A stretch of 56,672 nt of DNA from Hyella patelloides LEGE 07179 (lineage in GTDB: Bacteria; Cyanobacteriota; Cyanobacteriia; Cyanobacteriales; Xenococcaceae): the NCBI RefSeq assembly GCF_900659865.1, contig NZ_LR213780.1:1-56672 (forward strand), written 5' to 3'. The translations under genes and the position numbers were made by a program. The notes under the pieces were generated by a model. That model was given only the letters and a program-made list of their open reading frames with translations, was not told the origin of the DNA and did not search any database. Positions within the stretch are counted from its first letter, which is position 1. Every line of letters begins with the position of its first letter. Of this stretch, positions 37,769 through 47,229 are shown piece by piece.

Positions 37769-39106
37769 ATGGAAATTCAATCTTCTAACTATAAAATATC
37801 AATCAATAAAACTATTAGACAACTATTAGTTTTATACTTTATATCCCTGATTTTTACATATCCTTATGGAATTGAAATTATTAATGATAACTTTATTAGA
37901 TTCCCCGATTTAATAGCGATCGCTATTACTAGTTTTAGCGTATCTTGCTGGTTATTATTGGGAAAATCTCGGTTAAAAATACGACCTTTGTTACCCATAT
38001 TACCCTTTTTGATTTTGGAGCTATTATTTCCTATAATTGGGGCATTTTATTATGGCTCAATGAGTGATTCTTTGAGTAGTGCTAGAGTGTTGTTACTTTA
38101 TCTTCCCGTAACCATTTGCATCTTAAAATTAGGAAATGTATCTGCTTATAAACTAGATTTGAAATTAGAAAAGCTGTTCAAAATCGCAGTAATAATTAAC
38201 TTGATTTACTGTATCATTCAGTTGGCAGTTGGCATGGGATTGCTACCCGAATTCTTGCTTATTACTAATAGTTTAGAGTCTTGGGCAGCCGATTCTCATT
38301 TTAATCAACTATCAGGTTTAAGAGTTTCTGGTTTTTTTGTTAACGTGTCTGCACTTGCTGCTTTTGGCATTATTACCATGAGCTATTTTTTAGCTAAGTT
38401 TCAAGTCAAGAAACAAGGTATATATTTGGTATATTTAATGACCGCTCTGTTACTAATTATGTTATCGACTTCCCGTAATGCTTATATTGTAGCAGCACTC
38501 ATTATATTTTTAAGCTTGATAACTAGTGGCATAAAAAGATCGTTTAAACTAGCAATAACTATTATAATTAGTGTTGTTTTGCTAATTATTTTGCTTAATT
38601 TATACCTCGAACTTGACTATGATGTTTTCTTTTCTCGCTTTATCAGAGTACAAGAACAAGGTTTAGAACAAGACTACTCTTGGAGTACCAGAGTTGAAGA
38701 TGTTTGGCCAATGGTGCTGTCCGAACTAAGAAAATATCCTTGGGGAACTTTTATTCCCAGCTTTAAAGTATTGGGAATCATCGATTCGGGATACCTTACC
38801 TATTATGCTCAAGGAAAATGGATTTTTATAGCAGGGTTAGTAAGTAGTTTTGTTTGGATATTAATCGCTTCTTTTAGAGTTAAAAACTCCCAGAAAAATT
38901 GGGCAGTATTTTTCTTGCGTTACTTGCTAGTCTATATCTCCCCAGCTATGGTAGTCAATAATCCAATGCGTTCTCCATTTGTTATTTTTGCTCTACTTTA
39001 TGGTTTATGGTTTTTATCAATTGATAAACAACAATTTTTCAAAAAATCTGTGCCTACTTACTTTTTATCAGCGAGAAGTAGTTTGTCTGAGGTTAGAGGA
39101 CAATGA
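37769..39106 (+). CDS. Wzy-like O-antigen/EPS polymerase
   Basis: About 445 residues from ATG 37769; an upstream TTG at 37730 overlaps the previous stop and is the alternative. There are about 10-12 hydrophobic helices and one large hydrophilic loop at about 310-365, typical of Wzy/O-antigen ligase-type proteins. STSRNAYIVAALIIFLSLI and SRFIRVQEQGLEQDYSWSTRVEDVW resemble other Wzy_C regions; sequence identity in the family is low, so the call rests on topology and context. It would polymerise flipped repeat units in the periplasm. ATGA overlaps the next gene. Confidence 0.8.
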   Translation: MEIQSSNYKISINKTIRQLLVLYFISLIFTYPYGIEIINDNFIRFPDLIAIAITSFSVSCWLLLGKSRLKIRPLLPILPFLILELLFPIIGAFYYGSMSDSLSSARVLLLYLPVTICILKLGNVSAYKLDLKLEKLFKIAVIINLIYCIIQLAVGMGLLPEFLLITNSLESWAADSHFNQLSGLRVSGFFVNVSALAAFGIITMSYFLAKFQVKKQGIYLVYLMTALLLIMLSTSRNAYIVAALIIFLSLITSGIKRSFKLAITIIISVVLLIILLNLYLELDYDVFFSRFIRVQEQGLEQDYSWSTRVEDVWPMVLSELRKYPWGTFIPSFKVLGIIDSGYLTYYAQGKWIFIAGLVSSFVWILIASFRVKNSQKNWAVFFLRYLLVYISPAMVVNNPMRSPFVIFALLYGLWFLSIDKQQFFKKSVPTYFLSARSSLSEVRGQ

Positions 39107-40305
39107 AAATTTTATATATTGTTTCTACTTTAAGATCGTGCGGCCCTACTAATCAGCTTCTTTATATAATAAAATATCTGGATATTCAACAATTTGAGCC
39201 GATAGTTCTAACACTTTCTCCTGAACCTAAAAACTCACTATGGTCAAAATTTCAACAACTAAATATTCCGCTCTATTCTTTAAATCTATCTCGTTGGCAA
39301 GGAATATTATTAGGAGAGTCTAAACTTAAGTCTTTTGTTAGTGAACAGTACCCCGCCTTCAAAAGGAGCAGCGACCCTGGCGAGGTTTCCTCGCCCAAGG
39401 AACGCGCTGCGATGCGGGGCTTGCGTTCACTTCGTCAATATCAGCCAAATATTATTCATTCTCAGGGTATTCGTCCCGATACTTTAGCTGCTAAATATTT
39501 GAGTGATTATCAAACTGTAGCTACAATTAGAAACTATCCATATCATGATTATGTCATGAAGTATGGCAAATTAATTGGTTCTTATTCGGCACAAAAACAT
39601 ATTAATGCTTTAAAAAAAATTAAATTTCCCGTATCTTGCTCCAATACCATCAGCAATATGGTGAAAAAACACGGGGTAAAATCTCAAATAGTCTGTAATG
39701 GAGTAGATGAAAATTTATACATACCACCTACCTCAGAAGAAAAAACTAAGCTAAAACACAAGTTAAATTTACCTCTAGAAGCAAAAATTATTGTCTCTGT
39801 AGGTGCTTTAATTGCTCGAAAACAACCAGAAGCAATTGTGCGAGGATTTTTGGCAAGTCAGGCACAAAAAAATAGTATTTTACTAATTATAGGCGACGGC
39901 ACTTTACTAAATTCTTGTCAAGCGATCGCTGAAAACTCTTCTAAGATTAAGTTTATCGGACAAGTTAATAATGTAGTGGATTATCTAAAAGTAGCAGATT
40001 ATTTTGTTTCAGCTTCTGTATCTGAAGGATTACCCAATTCAGTAATAGAAGCCTTATCTTGTGGCGTTCCTGTTTGTCTTTCTGATATCGAACCACATCG
40101 AGAAATCCTCAATTTTAATCAACAAGCTGGTGTTATGTTTTCTACTGGCAACATAGAAGATTTAACAACTCAATTGAATCGGCTTGTCAATATTGAATCT
40201 GAGTCAATGTCTGTAGCAGCAAGATCTATTGTTTGTGAACATTTGAATGCCAGAAAAGTTTCAGAAAACTATCAAAGTATCTATTCAAAGCTATATTTGA
40301 AATAA
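39103..40305 (+). CDS. Glycosyltransferase family 4 with in-frame repeat insertion
   Basis: 400 residues. The GT4 core is clear: ILYIVSTLRSCGPTNQLLYIIKYL at the N-terminus, NIIHSQGIRPDTLAAKYLS, VSVGALIARKQPEAIVRGFL and SASVSEGLPNSVIEALSCGVPVCLSDIEPHREIL. Residues about 83-109 (starting PAFKRSSDPGEV, ending RAAMRGLRS) are encoded by a copy of the dispersed GC-rich repeat and interrupt the sequence between FVSEQY and LRQYQPNIIH. The frame stays open. Whether the surface loop is tolerated is unknown. The start overlaps the Wzy stop, with GAGG upstream. Confidence 0.9.
   Translation: MKILYIVSTLRSCGPTNQLLYIIKYLDIQQFEPIVLTLSPEPKNSLWSKFQQLNIPLYSLNLSRWQGILLGESKLKSFVSEQYPAFKRSSDPGEVSSPKERAAMRGLRSLRQYQPNIIHSQGIRPDTLAAKYLSDYQTVATIRNYPYHDYVMKYGKLIGSYSAQKHINALKKIKFPVSCSNTISNMVKKHGVKSQIVCNGVDENLYIPPTSEEKTKLKHKLNLPLEAKIIVSVGALIARKQPEAIVRGFLASQAQKNSILLIIGDGTLLNSCQAIAENSSKIKFIGQVNNVVDYLKVADYFVSASVSEGLPNSVIEALSCGVPVCLSDIEPHREILNFNQQAGVMFSTGNIEDLTTQLNRLVNIESESMSVAARSIVCEHLNARKVSENYQSIYSKLYLK
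39349..39430. repeat. Dispersed GC-rich palindromic repeat inside a coding sequence
   Basis: CCGCCTTCAAAAGG, GCGACCCTGG, the palindrome GCGAGGtttCCTCGC and CCAAGGAACGCGC follow in order. The inverted block at about 14090-14215 shows CCTTGGctGACG..., AGGGTCGC and TTTTAAGGCGG in matching order. The boundaries are approximate. The segment is GC-rich inside an AT-rich gene. Confidence 0.8.
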
Positions 40306-40385
40306 TAATATGCTTTTCTGTAATGCACTTCCTAAATAGGAGGTATTCTAAAGATCAAAAGTTACAATTTTAAAATTTAGTTTTT

Positions 40386-41248
40386 ATGAATTGGAAACAA
40401 AAAATTCCCTGGCAAGCTCAAATGATAGTCAAGCTGTTATCAGCACATATACCCTTAATTGACGGTTTTCGGCTTCAAAAATTTAAGCGTGGCTCGATGA
40501 GTCAGCCAGATAAAGCTTATCAAATTTTTCAGAGACATTTTGAGCGAGTAAATTATTTAAGTGACTATTCAGACTTTACCATCTTAGAACTTGGTCCTGG
40601 AGCTTCCTTATTTTCCGCAATTTTGGCTCGTGCCTTTGGTGTAAAATCCACTTATCTCGTAGATGTAGAAAATTGCGCTACTGAAGAGCTACAACCTTAT
40701 CTCGATTTAATAAGCTTTTTGCATAATCAAAAAAACATGAATCTAGCCGAGATTCAGTCTATAAATACTTTGAATGAGTTACTAGAATTTTGTCAACAGA
40801 TTACCTAACAGAAGGCTTACAATCTTTAAAGACCATACAGAGCGAGTCAGTTGATTTTGTGTTTTCTCATGCTGTTCTCGAACACGTCAGATTGACAGAG
40901 TTTTTCGATACAATGAAAGAAATAAGGCGTATTATTCGCCCCAATGGTGTTTGCTCCCACTGCATAGACCTCAAAGATCATTTCGTATCATCACTAAATA
41001 ATCTGAGATTCTCTCAAAAAATTTGGGAATCAAGCATAATTACTAATTCTAGCTTTTATACTAATCGTCTGAGGTACTCCCAACTATTGCAGTTATTCAA
41101 AGAAGCTTGTTTTGAGACAGAAGTAGTTACAACCACCCGTTGGCCGCATTTACCAATACCAAAACAAAAGATGTCATCAGAATTTCAAAGTTTGCCTCAA
41201 GAAGAACTTTGTATATCAGGATTTGATGTAATTTTAAAACCTATTTAG
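40386..41248 (+). pseudogene. SAM-dependent methyltransferase, frameshifted
   Basis: Two overlapping frames make one methyltransferase. The first (40386-40808) has the N-terminal helix and SAM motif I, TILELGPGASLFSAILARAFG, then YLVDVENCA, and ends ELLEFCQQIT-stop. The second (from about 40790) resumes with DYLTEGLQSLKTIQSESVDFVFSHAVLEHVRLTEFFDTMKEIRRIIRPNG, the motif IV to VI region. The break lies at about 40790-40808. A shift of one base there, by mutation or sequencing error, would restore a protein of about 285 residues. It closes the glycosyltransferase series, so it probably methylated the exopolysaccharide. Confidence 0.82.
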
Positions 41249-41269
41249 TTATATTTGGATGATAATTAA

Positions 41270-42469
41270 TTAAGAAATTTCGTAGATATGTACGGCATAA
41301 GAATCAAAAGTATCTTCAATTCCACCTTCGATTAACTCAACGTCTCTATTTTCTGCCAAAACTTTAGCTTGATTACTAGCCTCTAAAGACTCAAAACCTA
41401 TAGTTGCTCTTACTTTACCTCTGCCGTGATGAACTGCAATCAACAAGTATTGTTGGTTAGACGGATTTTGATAGAGAAGAGTTTGCACATCGTCTTGATT
41501 CACTTGAGAGTTTCCAGCTATGAGATTAGCCTCAACAATAGGCAAGTATTCGCGAAACTCACTAATTAAAGGAGTTAAAATTGAATCTACCCAAGATTGC
41601 TGCGTCCAATGATGTCCATAAAAGATCAAACCATCAGCACCAGCTAAAACCGCAGTATAAATCATGTAGCGTTCTTCGGCTGCGGTAGGTAAACGCCTTT
41701 TAAATTTAGGTTTGCCATTTTCTTGTTCTCCAAAACCTTGTAAAACAGGCCAAAATGGTTGATCTCCAGAAAAAGAGGCTGCTTCCTCCATCCACTGTCC
41801 AAAATCACTAAGATTACTAAACTCTGGTTTGGGGTAAAAAAAAGGATAGCGATCGATCATACAGATATCCATTGCGTTCCTATATTGAGGAACTTTGTCT
41901 ATTTGTGAACCAGGAAAAACCACTGCTACAGGACGCTTGGGATCTTCAGCTTTAATTGCTTGATAAGTAATTTCTAGGATTTCAGGAGGTACTGGTACTC
42001 TAGTTGCGAGTATGGGTTCGTCATAGGCATACCAACCAGCAACAGCAGGATGTTGTTTATAAGTCCTCACAAATTCGGTTACAGCAGCAGCATCTCCAGT
42101 CTCAACAGGCTCTCTATATGGCTCTAAAAATACTTTAATCCCATTTTTTTGAGCATTATCTAAATAGGTTTCGATGGTTTCCTGCTGGTAACTATGAGTA
42201 TAAGGAATCAAAAGATTGATTCCTTCATTGGCAACTTTGCCTGGAGTTTCTGGTTTTTCAATGCGATCTATCCACCCGATAGGAAATTCTTTCATAGCTG
42301 GATTAGCGGGTTTCTCCCTTGAAGACTGGAAATTACTTGCTTGGGTAAAAGATGCGGTGTGAGAAGACATTCCCACAAAAACAACTACAGCGATCGCACT
42401 TAAACAAAGAACAATCACATAGGCGAATTTTTTGATATTCTGAACCAGTTTTGCTGCTTTTTTAGCCAT
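41270..42469 (-). CDS. Membrane-anchored TIM-barrel protein, putative glycoside hydrolase
   Basis: 399 residues. A basic start and one hydrophobic helix at about 14-33 (AYVIVLCLSAIAVVVFVGM) anchor it or act as signal. The rest resembles a glycosidase TIM barrel: GINLLIPYTHSYQQETIETYLDNAQKNGIKVFLEPY, AGWYAYDEPILA (candidate acid/base in the DEP motif), DICMIDRYPFF, and the late AGADGLIFYGHHW. I cannot assign a GH family. It is convergent with the exopolysaccharide genes, which suggests trimming or turnover of the polymer in the periplasm. Confidence 0.72.
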   Translation of the reverse strand: MAKKAAKLVQNIKKFAYVIVLCLSAIAVVVFVGMSSHTASFTQASNFQSSREKPANPAMKEFPIGWIDRIEKPETPGKVANEGINLLIPYTHSYQQETIETYLDNAQKNGIKVFLEPYREPVETGDAAAVTEFVRTYKQHPAVAGWYAYDEPILATRVPVPPEILEITYQAIKAEDPKRPVAVVFPGSQIDKVPQYRNAMDICMIDRYPFFYPKPEFSNLSDFGQWMEEAASFSGDQPFWPVLQGFGEQENGKPKFKRRLPTAAEERYMIYTAVLAGADGLIFYGHHWTQQSWVDSILTPLISEFREYLPIVEANLIAGNSQVNQDDVQTLLYQNPSNQQYLLIAVHHGRGKVRATIGFESLEASNQAKVLAENRDVELIEGGIEDTFDSYAVHIYEIS

Positions 42470-42490
42470 AGAGTATTGCCTTGGTAATTG

Positions 42491-42739
42491 TTAATCTGTG
42501 GTCAATAGAAATCGAATTTGCTCACTGTAAATACTATAATAGTCGCAGTTAAAGATCGACAATTGCGAAATCTGACAACCCATGAGAGCGCAAGCTTGCT
42601 CAAACTCTAAATAATTTCCAGAGATCGATCCAGCAGCAGGACAATTTAAAATTTTTCTCAGTAGACAAGCTTCCCAGTTTGGTAGATCGCTGGGATAAAT
42701 TGTTGGTGGACAAGACAAAAATATCGTCTCAGGCAGCAT
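42491..42739 (-). CDS. Small hypothetical protein, Cys-containing
   Basis: 82 residues starting MLPETIFLSCPPTIYPSDLPNWEACLLRKIL, with six cysteines and no signal peptide. I do not recognise a family. It lies 21 bp upstream of the TIM-barrel gene on the same strand, so the two may be co-transcribed. Codon use resembles the neighbours, which favours a real gene over chance. Confidence 0.5.
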   Translation of the reverse strand: MLPETIFLSCPPTIYPSDLPNWEACLLRKILNCPAAGSISGNYLEFEQACALMGCQISQLSIFNCDYYSIYSEQIRFLLTTD

Positions 42740-42836
42740 TTTCTATTGTTAATTAACATTTAAATGCCAAAACAATGCCTGAAAAATATCAATCTTTGTC
42801 TCTAGAATCAAGGTAATTAAACCTTTTAGTTATTTA

Positions 42837-43319
42837 TCACGTCTCAGTAAACAAGGCGATCGCTCCAATTTTACCTTTTACTACTTGTAAATAATCTTGA
42901 GTTGCTAACATAATCAAAGTTCCCCGCACTCCAGCAGATACGGCAATGCGCTCAAAAACTTCGATAGTTTCATCAACATAAACAGGGTAATCTTTTTTGC
43001 TGGCTATGGCTGTTACGCCACCACGAATATATCCTGTAAGGGATTTTAATTCTTTGACTGCAATCATTTCTACTTTACGTTCACCAGCTAACTTAGCTAA
43101 TGCTTTGAGGTTTAATTGAGTGTTACTGGGAATAACTGCAAAATAAAGATTATTAGTGTTGCTGCGTACAACTAAGGTTTTAAATAGTTGTTCTGATGCC
43201 AGATTTAATTTACGCGCCGTACTTTCTGCTGCTAAATCTTCTAAATCTACTTCATAATCAAGCAGTTTGTATTGTATTTCCCAAGAATCAAGAAGACGCA
43301 CCGCGTTAGTTTTTGCCAT
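42837..43319 (-). CDS. ybaK: Cys-tRNA(Pro)/aminoacyl-tRNA deacylase, YbaK/EbsC family
   Basis: 160 residues, the usual YbaK length. These editing enzymes hydrolyse misacylated tRNAs in trans. Markers: the N-terminal MAKTNAVRLLDSWEIQYKLLDYE, LASEQLFKTLVVRSN with the substrate-site Lys and Phe, KLAGERKVEMIAVKEL, LTGYIRGGVTAIASKKDYPVYVDE with the GxxGG-like loop. Other ProXp-type specificities cannot be excluded. The gene stands alone. Confidence 0.9.
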   Translation of the reverse strand: MAKTNAVRLLDSWEIQYKLLDYEVDLEDLAAESTARKLNLASEQLFKTLVVRSNTNNLYFAVIPSNTQLNLKALAKLAGERKVEMIAVKELKSLTGYIRGGVTAIASKKDYPVYVDETIEVFERIAVSAGVRGTLIMLATQDYLQVVKGKIGAIALFTET

Positions 43320-43822
43320 AGCGTAATTTTATCTAAGTTATGCAACAAGATTGTACTAATGCCAAAATAATTAATCAATAATTAGGCAATCACAAGTAAG
43401 TTGTAAAAAAAGTTTTTAGTTGTCGGATTAATCCCTAAAACAATTTCGCACAATGTTGACAAATTATTTGATATTACTGCTTCACTATAATTTATGATAT
43501 TTTTTAGAGCTGACACTTAACTTAGTTAAAATTAACTAAAAAATTTTCAAACCCAAAAAATAACTAAGTAATAAATAGTTAATCTTGGCGTTAGTAAATC
43601 AGAGTGTGAAAGAATAAAATATGACTTTTCTTTCTTTAAGAGAAAAAAACAACAACGAGCAACGGACAACGAGTAAAGAGCAATTAATAACGAGCAGCGA
43701 ATTCTATCATTATTTATTCCATACCTAAAATCAAGAATATCTTAGTCTTTTCAGCCTTAAAAAGCAAATAGTATACTGTATACAAAGATACTTTTATGTA
43801 CAGCCAATGGTGATAGGTTTGC
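43320..43822. other. Intergenic region with STRR-like words
   Basis: AT-rich spacer upstream of both ybaK and the porin gene. At about 43648-43700 it has CAACGAGCAACGGACAACGAG-type tandem words. Near 43510-43545 there is a TTAGTTAAAATTAACTAA inverted repeat, a possible terminator or regulator site. No gene is evident. Confidence 0.5.
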
Positions 43823-43852
43823 TTGTTAATATTAAACGGTGTGATAGTGAAG

Positions 43853-45661
43853 ATGAGTTTACGAAATATTGGAAGATGGTATTCTATTACTAAAAATAAT
43901 TTACAATTTATCAATAATTTAACCTTATTACTTTTCCCCTTAACTTTCTTACTCGCTACAACTCTAAAAACGTTTGCCTCGGAAGAAGTAATTGTATATG
44001 AAGAATTAGACAGCATAAAAAATACCGATGAAATGTCTCAGGTAACAAATGTCAATCAGTTGCAAGATGTTTCCCCTACAGACTGGGCTTATGAAGCACT
44101 ACGTTCATTAGTAGATCGTTATGGTTGCATAGCGGGTTTTCCCAATCAGTCCTATCGTGGTAATCAGGCATTATCTCGCTATGAATTTGCTGCGGGTTTA
44201 AACTCCTGTCTCAATCAAATCGAACGATTAATTGCTTCATCGGAAAGTGTAGTCAGAGAAGACTTAGATACTATTCAACGTTTAACCCAAGAATTTGCAG
44301 CAGAACTCGCTAGTATTTCTGAAAGAATTGATAATTTAGAGGGGCGCACTGCCTTTTTAGAAGACAATCAGTTTTCCACCACAACTAAACTGTCTGGTAA
44401 CGTCTTTTTTAACTTTACTGGTGCAACTGCGGGGGATGATGTCTTAGCCGAAACTAATAGTCTTGATGCTCCTTTACCTCTGCGTCGTGCGGGTAGAGAT
44501 AGCAATAACGATCCTATAATCAGTGAGATTACAGACGATCCTGAAATTACGTTCGGTTACTATACTTGGATTAACCTGAATTCTTCTTTTACAGGAAAAG
44601 ATAATCTGGCTATTCAATTGGTAGCAGGTAACGGGAACTCTCCAGCTAACAGTTTTGCTTCGGCTGGACTTTATAATACCTTTGGTACTCCCTTTACCGA
44701 TCAAACAGGTACTGCAAGCGGAACTAATAGTGTTGAAATTCGCGAACTATTTTACGATTTTCCCCTTGGCGAAAAACTGCGGGTAGTAGTCGGGCCAAGA
44801 ATTAACTGGTATCGTTATTTTGATAATAATGCCTATACTTTCTTTCTTACTGGTGCGGGTAGTTTCAACTCCAGTGGCGGAACATTGGTTAATCCTATAG
44901 ATCGCGGTTCGGGTGCAGTAATCACTTTTGATTTCAACGATTTTGTGTCTTTTAAAGTGGGTTATTTAGGAGAAAACACAGAATTTCTGCCATCAGCTTT
45001 TTTTAACACATCTTCAGCTCCCAATAAAGGCTTATTTAGTGGTACACAAACCCTAACTGCGGAGATTGATTTCTCAATTGCAGAAACAGCCAATATTCGT
45101 TTAATGTATACTCGTTCTACTGTCGATAATAATGTGCCAATTTTAGATGAAAATGGTAATACTACAGGCTTTGGGATCGGTGGAGCGACAGGCGAACCTG
45201 TATATGGGGTAGCCGATGATGGCTTTGGCGGTACAATTGGCGATGCTCCTGCTGATACTTTTGCGGTTAACTTTGACTGGAAAATAGTCGATTGGTTAGG
45301 CATTTTTGGACGCTACAGCTATGGTAGTACAAGCATTTTTCCCAGAGATTCCGACAGAGAAGAGGGAGAAATTGATGCTCAATCAATCCAGGCTGGTTTA
45401 GCATTTCCTGACTTGGTTAAAGAAGGCGCATTGGCAACTTTCTCTTTTGTGATTCCCTTTGATGTTCTTGATGGAGAAGAGTTTCTAGCTTCTGGTGCGG
45501 GAGACGGCGGTACACAGTACGAATTTGAAGCTACTTACTTTTATCCAGTCAACGACAATTTAGCAATTGTTCCTGCTTTTTATTTGATCGCTAATCCTAA
45601 TAATTTTGAAGACAATCCCAATATCTATGTAGGTAATGTGCGAATGCAGTTTCAGTTTTAG
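43853..45661 (+). CDS. SLH-domain outer-membrane porin (SomA / OprB iron uptake porin family)
   Basis: About 602 residues from ATG 43853 (MSLRNIGRWY); a start at 43823 is the alternative. The signal peptide is at about 24-47. Then comes one SLH domain (VSPTDWAYEALRSLVDRYGCIAGFPNQSYRGNQALSRYEFAAGLNSC), a coiled coil (LTQEFAAELASISERIDNLEGRTAFLEDNQFS) and a carb_OprB-type beta-barrel ending in Phe (NVRMQFQF). The SLH domain binds pyruvylated peptidoglycan-linked polymer in cyanobacteria. It forms the general diffusion pore for small solutes and inorganic ions. Confidence 0.94.
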   Translation: MSLRNIGRWYSITKNNLQFINNLTLLLFPLTFLLATTLKTFASEEVIVYEELDSIKNTDEMSQVTNVNQLQDVSPTDWAYEALRSLVDRYGCIAGFPNQSYRGNQALSRYEFAAGLNSCLNQIERLIASSESVVREDLDTIQRLTQEFAAELASISERIDNLEGRTAFLEDNQFSTTTKLSGNVFFNFTGATAGDDVLAETNSLDAPLPLRRAGRDSNNDPIISEITDDPEITFGYYTWINLNSSFTGKDNLAIQLVAGNGNSPANSFASAGLYNTFGTPFTDQTGTASGTNSVEIRELFYDFPLGEKLRVVVGPRINWYRYFDNNAYTFFLTGAGSFNSSGGTLVNPIDRGSGAVITFDFNDFVSFKVGYLGENTEFLPSAFFNTSSAPNKGLFSGTQTLTAEIDFSIAETANIRLMYTRSTVDNNVPILDENGNTTGFGIGGATGEPVYGVADDGFGGTIGDAPADTFAVNFDWKIVDWLGIFGRYSYGSTSIFPRDSDREEGEIDAQSIQAGLAFPDLVKEGALATFSFVIPFDVLDGEEFLASGAGDGGTQYEFEATYFYPVNDNLAIVPAFYLIANPNNFEDNPNIYVGNVRMQFQF

Positions 45662-45882
45662 TTAGACTAATGTATTGCCTTAATGGCGATCTCACTTTTA
45701 GTCGAGCTATCTACATAGTGCTTTCATGAATGACAGTGCAATTTGCACTACATCTACTTTTTAAGTTAGATTTTATCAGGAATAAGACATAAAGTTGATT
45801 GTAATGAACTTATACTATTGGCAAATTAATTGATTATTATTTATTAGTATGAAAATTATTATTTTATTATAAAATTAAGTGG

Positions 45883-46401
45883 TTATAGTTCATTGGTAAA
45901 TAAGCTAATAGAAAAATAAAATTCTTGTTGGTTATTTCTCTCTATATCTTGAATAGACTGACTTATTTCCTGATTGAGAATCGATTTTAAAGTTTGATAA
46001 GCTCGATCGATAGGTGCTTCGTTTGGAGCTAAAGTAAACAAAACTACATCACACCTAAAACCATTTTCTGTAATGCAGACACTTGGTAATCCAACTTGTT
46101 CAGTGGGTTGTAAAACAAATAAGGCTGAATTATTACTTTTGTCAGCATAATTATTAAGTTTTTCGGTGACGCTATGGCAAAGTTTTTGAGGTGTTACATA
46201 ATCATAAAAAGTATTCGATTTCCAATAAAAAATAGTTTGAGTTTGCCCTTCAGTATTTTTAGCAGTAGTAACAGGAATGCCTTGATTATTTTCACAAGTA
46301 AATGTTATAAGCGGTGTTGGTGTTGATTGTCCTGATACGGAAGAAATTAAGAAAGCTAATGTACTAAGGATAAATATTTGAATTAAACTTTTACTACGCA
46401 T
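45883..46401 (-). CDS. COP23-domain secreted protein
   Basis: 172 residues with a signal peptide (about 1-25, IQIFILSTLAFLISSVSG). The mature part fits the COP23 (circadian oscillating protein 23) family: ITFTCENNQGIPVTTA at the start, FYWKS, TPQKLCHSVTEKLNNY and VCITENGFRCDVVLFTLAP, with conserved cysteines likely paired. COP23 is a membrane-associated protein of unknown function in Cyanothece-type strains. It is isolated, with about 220 bp to the porin gene. Confidence 0.85.
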   Translation of the reverse strand: MRSKSLIQIFILSTLAFLISSVSGQSTPTPLITFTCENNQGIPVTTAKNTEGQTQTIFYWKSNTFYDYVTPQKLCHSVTEKLNNYADKSNNSALFVLQPTEQVGLPSVCITENGFRCDVVLFTLAPNEAPIDRAYQTLKSILNQEISQSIQDIERNNQQEFYFSISLFTNEL

Positions 46402-46582
46402 TCTTAAAAATTATTTTTGTCAATTCCCAATGCATACGTTTATCTCGGTTTAGATATGCAAATAGTTACACCGAATGTGTCTTCGTAATCGTGAAGCAAT
46501 CAGCAAAATAGTTGAGTAGACTTCTTTTATGGCGAACAAATGACAAATACTAGAAAATATCTATTGAGGACATAAATTGTTT

Positions 46583-47197
46583 ATGGAAAGATCACCTGAT
46601 ATCATTTGGGCTTACAGAGGAAAAACCGATCTAGCTGTAGGTACTCAAGCAACAACTATAGAGAAAATACTTGGTTGGACTGCGGGGTTTATAGGCGTAG
46701 TACTTATTGGTTTCTTTTATTGGAAAAATGATTTTGATTGGACAATTTGGCAATATATTCTAGCAGTAATTATTGCCTATGATATTGTTGGTGGTGCAGT
46801 AGCAAATTCTCTCAATTCTTGTAAGCGTTTCTATCATTCTTCTCTCCAAACATTTGAACCTAATTATGTAAAGCTAGCTAAAAACCATTTATTCTTTTCT
46901 ATTATTCATATTCATCCTTTAATAGTTAGCCTGATATTTTCCTCTGCTAGTTGGTTTTATGGTGTGTTTTGGTATTTGATTTTGCAGATTTCAGTTTTAA
47001 CTGTGACTAATACCCCTCTTTATCTACAACGTCCAGTTTCAATGCTCATTATCGTTACAGCTTTATTAATAAATGGCTATTTTGTAAGTTCACCTACTGG
47101 ATTTGAGTGGTTTGTTCCTGTTTTATTTATTAAAATTGTCTACGGTCATACTGTTAAAGAAGAACCATATAGACCTGAAACTGAGAAGAATATTTAA
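46583..47197 (+). CDS. Integral membrane protein, unknown function
   Basis: About 204 residues from ATG 46583 (MERSPDIIWAYRG); a TTG at 46577 is two codons upstream. Hydrophobic helices lie at about 29-47, 55-72, 100-125, 128-148 and 155-172. The central HIHPLIVSLIF segment and IPxxNSLNSCKRFYHSS loop are distinctive, but I know no family name. No enzymatic motif is visible. It is convergent with devC. Confidence 0.6.
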   Translation: MERSPDIIWAYRGKTDLAVGTQATTIEKILGWTAGFIGVVLIGFFYWKNDFDWTIWQYILAVIIAYDIVGGAVANSLNSCKRFYHSSLQTFEPNYVKLAKNHLFFSIIHIHPLIVSLIFSSASWFYGVFWYLILQISVLTVTNTPLYLQRPVSMLIIVTALLINGYFVSSPTGFEWFVPVLFIKIVYGHTVKEEPYRPETEKNI

Positions 47198-47229
47198 CAA
47201 CAATCATCTGCTAACAGCTAATAGCTTGT

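Noticed and set aside
43454-43496. TTGACA with TATAAT as a sigma-70 promoter of the porin gene
   Set aside because: The boxes are about 24 bases apart, too far for a normal promoter, and over 350 bp from the start codon.
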